A stretch of DNA of 10,506 nt, taken from Christensenella sp. UBA7868. GTDB taxonomy: Bacteria; Bacillota; Clostridia; Christensenellales; UBA1242. The translations under genes and the position numbers were made by a program. The DNA is taken from assembly GCA_002501285.1 (NCBI GenBank), contig DLSG01000104.1, positions 7,464 to 17,969 of the forward strand, written 5' to 3'. Below are positions 7,532 to 10,506 of the stretch, piece by piece. Within the stretch, counting starts at the first letter, position 1. The number at the start of each line of letters is the position of its first letter. Below the pieces are notes generated by a model. That model saw only the letters and a program-made list of their open reading frames with translations, was not told where the DNA came from and did not search any database.

Positions 7532-8195
7532 AAATTCTAGAAATAAAGTTGCAAAATTTATCAAACCAGTTTGATTGCGCTTTGGGTTTAACCACATCTT
7601 GTCTTTCATAAAGACCAATTTCAGTATAATCTGTTGTCTTTTCAAGTTCAAGATCAATTGCCTTTTGGTCTTTTTTACTTTCGTCAGTTAATTCTCCAAG
7701 TTTTTTAATTGCGGTGTCAACCTTAAAATCTTGAATAGTTATTTGATTATCAAGATTTGCAATTTCATTGTTTAGTCTTGAAATTTTAACCGCATTTGCT
7801 ATGCTGAAAGACGAAAGCAGAATTATAACGCAAGAAATAGCAATTAAAATAAGTTTTCCTCTTGGTCTTAATTTCATTTTAACTTTTTGATTTTTTTTGA
7901 CAGAAGAAGTTGTAATTGTATCAACACTAACTTCTCCGTTATTCGATACTTCTAAAATTTTATCAAATTCATCATTCTTTTTTGCTTTTTCTTTTGGAGT
8001 AAAAGTTTTTACAATTTCAAAACTTTCAAATTTTCGTTTTTCTTTTTTGGGTTTTTGTCCAAACTTGAAAAACTTGCGACTTTGCTCTTTTGCTTCGTCA
8101 CTAATTTCAAATGAACTTTCATTTTCAATTTCTTGACTTGTTTCTAATTCTTCATCAACTTGTTTATCTGATAAAATAATTTTGTCGCTTTCCAT
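7521..8195 (-). CDS. FtsL-like bitopic division protein with a long cytoplasmic tail
   Basis: A 224-residue protein in the position normally held by ftsL, between rsmH and the division PBP. Residues 1-112 are highly charged and probably disordered, rich in Glu early and Lys later (KFGQKPKKEKRKFE, about 44-57). One membrane segment follows KLRPRGK (about 114-136), then a heptad-like coiled coil (VKISRLNNEIANLDNQI, about 136-152, extending to about 187) expected outside the membrane. That topology and helix pattern fit FtsL/DivIC proteins, which form a complex with DivIC/FtsB and activate the FtsW-PBP pair. Typical FtsL proteins are near 100-120 residues, so the tail roughly doubles the size. 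The C-terminus NWFDKFCNFISRIFGG (209-224) looks amphipathic and aromatic. ATG at 8195 has GGAG 6 nt upstream, and 23 nt separate it from rsmH. FtsL is weakly conserved, so the call rests on position and topology. Confidence 0.75.
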   Translation of the reverse strand: MESDKIILSDKQVDEELETSQEIENESSFEISDEAKEQSRKFFKFGQKPKKEKRKFESFEIVKTFTPKEKAKKNDEFDKILEVSNNGEVSVDTITTSSVKKNQKVKMKLRPRGKLILIAISCVIILLSSFSIANAVKISRLNNEIANLDNQITIQDFKVDTAIKKLGELTDESKKDQKAIDLELEKTTDYTEIGLYERQDVVKPKAQSNWFDKFCNFISRIFGG

Positions 8196-8218
8196 ATAAT
8201 ACTCCTTTTAATAAAATT

Positions 8219-9154
8219 TTAGAACAATTTTTCAACCACTCTTAATTTCGCACTTCTACTTCTCGTATTCTCTTCCATTTCTTTTTGCGATGCGACTATT
8301 GGCTTTTTATTTACAAGTTCAACCGATTTTTTATGTCCACAAACACAAATCGGAAGTCTTTTGTCACACAAACAACCTGTGCTTTCTTGCTTAAATACAT
8401 TTTTAACAATTCTATCTTCTAAACTATGAAAAGTTAAAACTGCAAAGCGTCCACCTTTGTTTAAAGACGAAATAATGTCAAAAAGAGTTTCTTTTAAACC
8501 ATTAAGTTCACCATTAACTTCAATTCTTATTGCTTGAAAAACTCGTTTTACACTTGATTTGTCAATTTTGTTTTTAACAGGTACACTTGAATTAATGATG
8601 TCCACCAGTTCAAAAGTAGTTTCTATCGGCTTAATTTCTCTTTGCTTAATTATATTACGCACAATATTTTTTGTAAAGGGTTCTTCGGCATATTCGTACA
8701 AAATTTTTGTTAAATTTTGGCTTGAATAGGTATTGACGACATCTTTTGCCGATAGTTTTGCTTCGCTATCCATACGCATATCTAAACTTCCGTCATGCAT
8801 ATACGAAAATCCACGCTCTGGATTATCAAGTTGATAACTTGAAACACCTAAATCGATCAAAACCCCATCTACACCAAAAATATTAATTTCTTCTAACTTT
8901 TCTTTATAAAAATGAAAGTCACTGTGAATAAACACTTTTTCACAATCAAATTTGTCTAATCTTTGTTTGCTTACATTTAACGCTTCAATATCTTTATCGA
9001 AACAAATAATTTTTCCATTTTTATTAAGTTTTTCACTTATAGCACTAGAATGACCTGCTCCACCAACCGTGCAATCAACATAAACACCATCAGGTTTTAT
9101 GTTTAAAAGGTCAATAATCTCATTTTTTAAAATAGGTGTATGTTTAAATTCCAT
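8219..9154 (-). CDS. rsmH: 16S rRNA (cytosine-1402-N4)-methyltransferase
   Basis: A cytoplasmic SAM-dependent methyltransferase of 311 residues, normal for RsmH (formerly MraW), which methylates N4 of C1402 in the ribosomal P-site region. The start MEFKHTPILKNEIID is typical of the family. The SAM-binding motif is YVDCTVGGAGHS (25-36), followed by CFDKDIEAL (51-59), GVLIDLGVSSYQLDNPERGFSY (97-118) and LDMRMD (124-129). The C-terminal part has GGRFAVLTFHSLEDRIVK and a Cys cluster (CLCDKRLPICVCGHK) common in RsmH, then NTRSRSAKLRVVEK. It is the first gene of the operon. The ATG at 9154 has no Shine-Dalgarno upstream, and the predicted transcription start falls on this ATG, so translation may be leaderless. 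The mraZ gene that usually precedes rsmH is absent. Confidence 0.96.
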   Translation of the reverse strand: MEFKHTPILKNEIIDLLNIKPDGVYVDCTVGGAGHSSAISEKLNKNGKIICFDKDIEALNVSKQRLDKFDCEKVFIHSDFHFYKEKLEEINIFGVDGVLIDLGVSSYQLDNPERGFSYMHDGSLDMRMDSEAKLSAKDVVNTYSSQNLTKILYEYAEEPFTKNIVRNIIKQREIKPIETTFELVDIINSSVPVKNKIDKSSVKRVFQAIRIEVNGELNGLKETLFDIISSLNKGGRFAVLTFHSLEDRIVKNVFKQESTGCLCDKRLPICVCGHKKSVELVNKKPIVASQKEMEENTRSRSAKLRVVEKLF

Positions 9155-9160
9155 GATTAA

Positions 9161-9189
9161 ATTTTACCATAAAATTATCATTTTTGCAA
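9161..9189 (-). promoter_or_regulatory. Extended -10 promoter for rsmH and the division operon
   Basis: On the minus strand TTGCAA (9184-9189, four of six consensus matches) is followed by a 17-nt spacer and TAAAAT (9161-9166), with TGG just upstream making an extended -10. By standard spacing +1 falls at base 9154, the A of the rsmH ATG. A GATAAT (9174-9179) slightly upstream is an alternative -10 but lacks a -35 partner at proper distance; even that would give a leader of about 15 nt without a ribosome site. Confidence 0.65.
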
Positions 9190-9197
9190 ATTTTTGC
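9180..9197. repeat. Pair of 8-bp direct repeats spaced one helical turn
   Basis: ATTTTTGC occurs at 9180-9187 and again at 9190-9197 on the plus strand, a period of 10 bp. The pair overlaps the -35 box of the rsmH promoter and lies just upstream of the SRP RNA -35 box. It could be an operator for a regulator of the divergent promoters, but in such AT-rich DNA chance is a serious alternative. It does not resemble the TGGG-type repeats bound by MraZ. Confidence 0.3.
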
Positions 9198-9207
9198 TTA
9201 ATTTATG

Positions 9208-9236
9208 TTTACAAATCAAATTTTTTGTGTTAAAAT
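9208..9236 (+). promoter_or_regulatory. Promoter of the SRP RNA gene
   Basis: TTTACA (9208-9213), a 17-nt spacer and TAAAAT (9231-9236), with TGT immediately before the -10 as an extended element. The predicted start is at 9242-9243, exactly where the SRP RNA terminal helix begins. It is back to back with the rsmH promoter; the two -35 boxes are 18 bp apart. Confidence 0.8.
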
Positions 9237-9242
9237 TTATTG

Positions 9243-9506
9243 TCACGCTGGGTGGGGAGTTAGCGGTGCCCTGAATCTGCAAACCGCTGTAGCAGAGCCG
9301 AACGGCGAAGTCGGAATTTTTATTTTATATATTTTTTGTGGCAAGAGATGTTGAGTATAAAGTCTTATGCAATAGTTAATTGTGAACCATGTCAGGTCTT
9401 GACGGAAGCAGCATTAAGCAAACCTAACTATGTGCCATAAGGTGGCTTTGTAGGAGTTGGCTACCACAAAATTATATAGGGTAAGGTTACAATCTCGCTT
9501 GCGTGA
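9243..9506 (+). ncRNA. ffs: Signal recognition particle RNA, long Bacillus-type (scRNA)
   Basis: The RNA scaffold of SRP, which binds Ffh and targets nascent membrane and secreted proteins. The 5' Alu-type domain is recognisable (TTAGCGGTGCCCTG at 9260-9273, with AGCGG/CCGCT and TCTGC/GCAGA pairings). The S domain has the conserved Ffh-binding helix, ATGTCAGG and GGAAGCAGCATTAAG (9389-9418). The 5' end TCACGC (9243-9248) pairs with GCGTGA (9501-9506), forming helix 1 as in archaeal and Bacillus-type SRP RNAs, and the long middle helix can be traced (TTTTTTGTGGCA near 9332-9343 with TACCACAAAA near 9462-9471). Length, about 264 nt, fits Bacillota. The apical loop reads CTTGACGG (9398-9405) where CCGGAAGG is commonest, so the GGAA tetraloop is replaced. 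The exact processed ends are not visible. Confidence 0.95.
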
Positions 9507-9513
9507 TTTTTTT
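9492..9513 (+). terminator. Intrinsic terminator of the SRP RNA gene
   Basis: A short hairpin (AATC-T-CG / CG-T-GATT, one T-T mismatch, CTTG loop closed by G-C) is followed by seven T residues (9507-9513). Its 3' arm is the same GCGTGA that pairs with the RNA 5' end in helix 1, so either the local hairpin or the long-range helix could back the U-tract. Confidence 0.65.
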
Positions 9514-9666
9514 ATGCAAAAATTTCGTTTAATAATATTTTATAAAATCATGTTTAAAATTAAAATTATTTACAAAATTAAAGTTTCATAAAATTTCCTA
9601 AATACAATTAAAAACATATAATTTTAACCAATTTTTCACTAAATTTTTAAAATTTTCATATTCATT
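9514..9666. other. AT-rich spacer without a detectable gene
   Basis: About 150 nt of very AT-rich sequence with runs of A and T. I see no ORF with a ribosome site, no GC-containing hairpin and no RNA motif. It may simply separate the SRP RNA terminator from the next promoter; A-tract curvature is possible but not demonstrated. Confidence 0.5.
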
Positions 9667-9667
9667 T

Positions 9668-9695
9668 TTGTTTTTTTACATAGTTGTGGTAAAAT
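9668..9695 (+). promoter_or_regulatory. Extended -10 promoter for the HEPN-like/CBS gene
   Basis: TGGTAAAAT (9687-9695) is an extended -10 identical to that of rsmH. The -35 is poor (TTGTTT at 9668-9673, spacing 16). The predicted start, about 9700-9702, would leave a leader of only about 9-11 nt that still carries the GGAG ribosome site. Confidence 0.5.
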
Positions 9696-9710
9696 AAAAA
9701 AGGAGATAAT

Positions 9711-10424
9711 ATGGAAAATTATGCTGAAAGGTTTATAAAAGCCTATAATCAACTTGATTACACAATCAAAAATTTATACAATTTTAAACGCGGAATGCCT
9801 TTTTCTGATTGCATAAGAAGAGCCGTTCCTTTAAACAGCGTTATTCGAAAATTTGAAGATGAACTTGTAGATTATTCAAGATTAAGAAACGCAATTGTTC
9901 ATTCAACTCAAAATACTGATGAAATTATTGCTGTTCCTAAAAAAGAAGTTGTAGAAAAATTAGAACATATTACAAAACTAATTTGCACTCCCCCACGTGT
10001 TTACGATTCGGTTTGCCGAAAAGATGTTTTGTGTGTTGAAAACACTGTAAGCGTGTGCGAAACTATAAGTTTAATTGCTAAATCAGGTTACAGCAACTTG
10101 CCTGTTTATAAAAATGGCGAAATATTAGGCGTTGCAAATGGTCAAAGAATTTTAAATAAACTTGGAAATGTTATAAACAATCATGAAAATGTTTGCGAGT
10201 TTATCCATAACACCAAAATTGAAGACATAATTAGTAGTGACCAAAATTTCTATACCATTGCTCCAAAAAGTTTAACGATTAATGAAGCCCTTGATTTGTT
10301 CTCGGAAAATCGTAAACTTTTGGTTATTTTAATCACTCCAAACGGAAATTATTTGGAAATGCCAATTGGAATTGTAACCGTTAGCGACATTTTGGATATT
10401 AATAAAATTTTAGATAATTATTAA
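9711..10424 (+). CDS. HEPN-like N-terminal region fused to two CBS-type domains
   Basis: A 237-residue soluble protein of unknown role. Residues 1-92 look all-helical (AERFIKAYNQLDYTIKNLYN near 5-24) and contain LRNAIVH (58-64), an Rx4H motif with Asn after Arg (R59, N60, H64), the pattern of HEPN domains, many of which are RNases or nucleotidyltransferase partners. Residues from about 100 to 232 form two CBS-like halves: SVCETISLIAKSGYSNLPVYKNGEILGVANGQRIL (split around 114-148) and LTINEALDLF with MPIGIVTVSDIL (188-228). Paired CBS domains usually bind adenine nucleotides and regulate an attached domain, so ligand-gated HEPN activity is possible but inferred. ATG at 9711 follows AAAGGAG with 5-nt spacing. 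It has its own promoter and follows the SRP RNA gene. No membrane segment, fusion break or frameshift is seen. Confidence 0.8.
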   Translation: MENYAERFIKAYNQLDYTIKNLYNFKRGMPFSDCIRRAVPLNSVIRKFEDELVDYSRLRNAIVHSTQNTDEIIAVPKKEVVEKLEHITKLICTPPRVYDSVCRKDVLCVENTVSVCETISLIAKSGYSNLPVYKNGEILGVANGQRILNKLGNVINNHENVCEFIHNTKIEDIISSDQNFYTIAPKSLTINEALDLFSENRKLLVILITPNGNYLEMPIGIVTVSDILDINKILDNY

Positions 10425-10485
10425 TATTTAAGATTTTATCATTTTTAATTTTAATGAAATAAATTCTGTTAATTTAAACGAAAAC

Positions 10486-10506
10486 AATAAATAAATAAAT
10501 AAATAA
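10486..10506. repeat. AATA tetranucleotide tandem repeat at the right edge
   Basis: T residues recur every 4 nt at 10488, 10492, 10496, 10500 and 10504, giving about five copies of an A-A-T-A unit that may continue beyond the window. It lies 60 nt after the CBS gene stop, in AT-rich intergenic DNA; no terminator hairpin is visible between them. Confidence 0.7.

Noticed and set aside
7532..7657. Longer N-terminus of the PBP starting at TTG 7657
   Set aside because: It would overlap ftsL by 137 nt, has no ribosome site and adds 42 residues without family support.
6931..8136. Plus-strand open frames opposite the PBP and FtsL-like genes (6931-7113 and 7897-8136)
   Set aside because: Antisense shadows; the opposite strand has clear domain motifs and operon spacing.
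9155..9242. MraZ-type operator before rsmH
   Set aside because: No TGGG-type or AAAGTG-type direct repeats are present and no mraZ gene is adjacent.
109..10424. Possible UGA recoding, since no gene here ends in TGA
   Set aside because: The Trp codons I checked are TGG, no conserved protein is interrupted by TGA, and a preference for TAA is expected in AT-rich genomes.
10425..10485. Terminator after the CBS gene
   Set aside because: Only AT-rich sequence is present; no GC-containing hairpin with a following U-tract was found.

Overview
The window is strongly AT-rich bacterial DNA from a low-GC Gram-positive lineage (Bacillota, probably a Clostridia-like or uncultured gut-type member). Three things point there: a long SRP RNA with a Bacillus-type Alu domain, an rsmH-ftsL-pbp-murE-mraY-murD-ftsW gene order, and purine-rich Shine-Dalgarno sites with TAA as the usual stop. 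No species can be named from the sequence alone.

Layout, left to right. At the left edge a minus-strand gene begins (only its start codon is inside), driven by a perfect-consensus sigma-A promoter. Next is a minus-strand gene for a small HExxH zinc metallopeptidase-like protein (109-552). From 642 to 9189 lies one compact minus-strand operon, read right to left: rsmH, an ftsL-like gene, a SpoVD/FtsI-type class B penicillin-binding protein, murE, mraY, murD and ftsW. It ends in an intrinsic hairpin terminator that overlaps the ftsW stop codon. Gaps inside the operon are only 5-23 nt, and two gene pairs overlap, so translational coupling is likely. Divergent from rsmH on the plus strand is the SRP RNA gene (about 9243-9506) with its own promoter and terminator. 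After about 150 nt of empty AT-rich DNA comes a plus-strand gene for a protein with a HEPN-like N-terminal helical region and two CBS-type domains (9711-10424). A short AATA tandem repeat sits at the right edge.

How the genes work together. MurD and MurE add D-Glu and the third amino acid to the UDP-MurNAc peptide precursor. MraY moves the finished precursor onto undecaprenyl phosphate to make lipid I. FtsW (glycan polymerase) and the PBP (transpeptidase) build septal wall, and the FtsL-like protein is the expected bitopic partner of that pair. RsmH methylates 16S rRNA and is a usual passenger at the head of this cluster. murF, murG, murB, divIB, ftsA, ftsZ and mraZ are not in the window, so the cluster is a trimmed form.

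The most notable points are a promoter placed so that rsmH, and so the whole division operon, would be transcribed as a leaderless mRNA; the HEPN-like/CBS protein beside the SRP RNA; a MurE with changed substrate-recognition motifs; an FtsL-like protein with a very long cytoplasmic tail and an aromatic amphipathic C-terminus; and a PBP gene without an ordinary ATG start. No phage, transposon, CRISPR or tRNA was seen.
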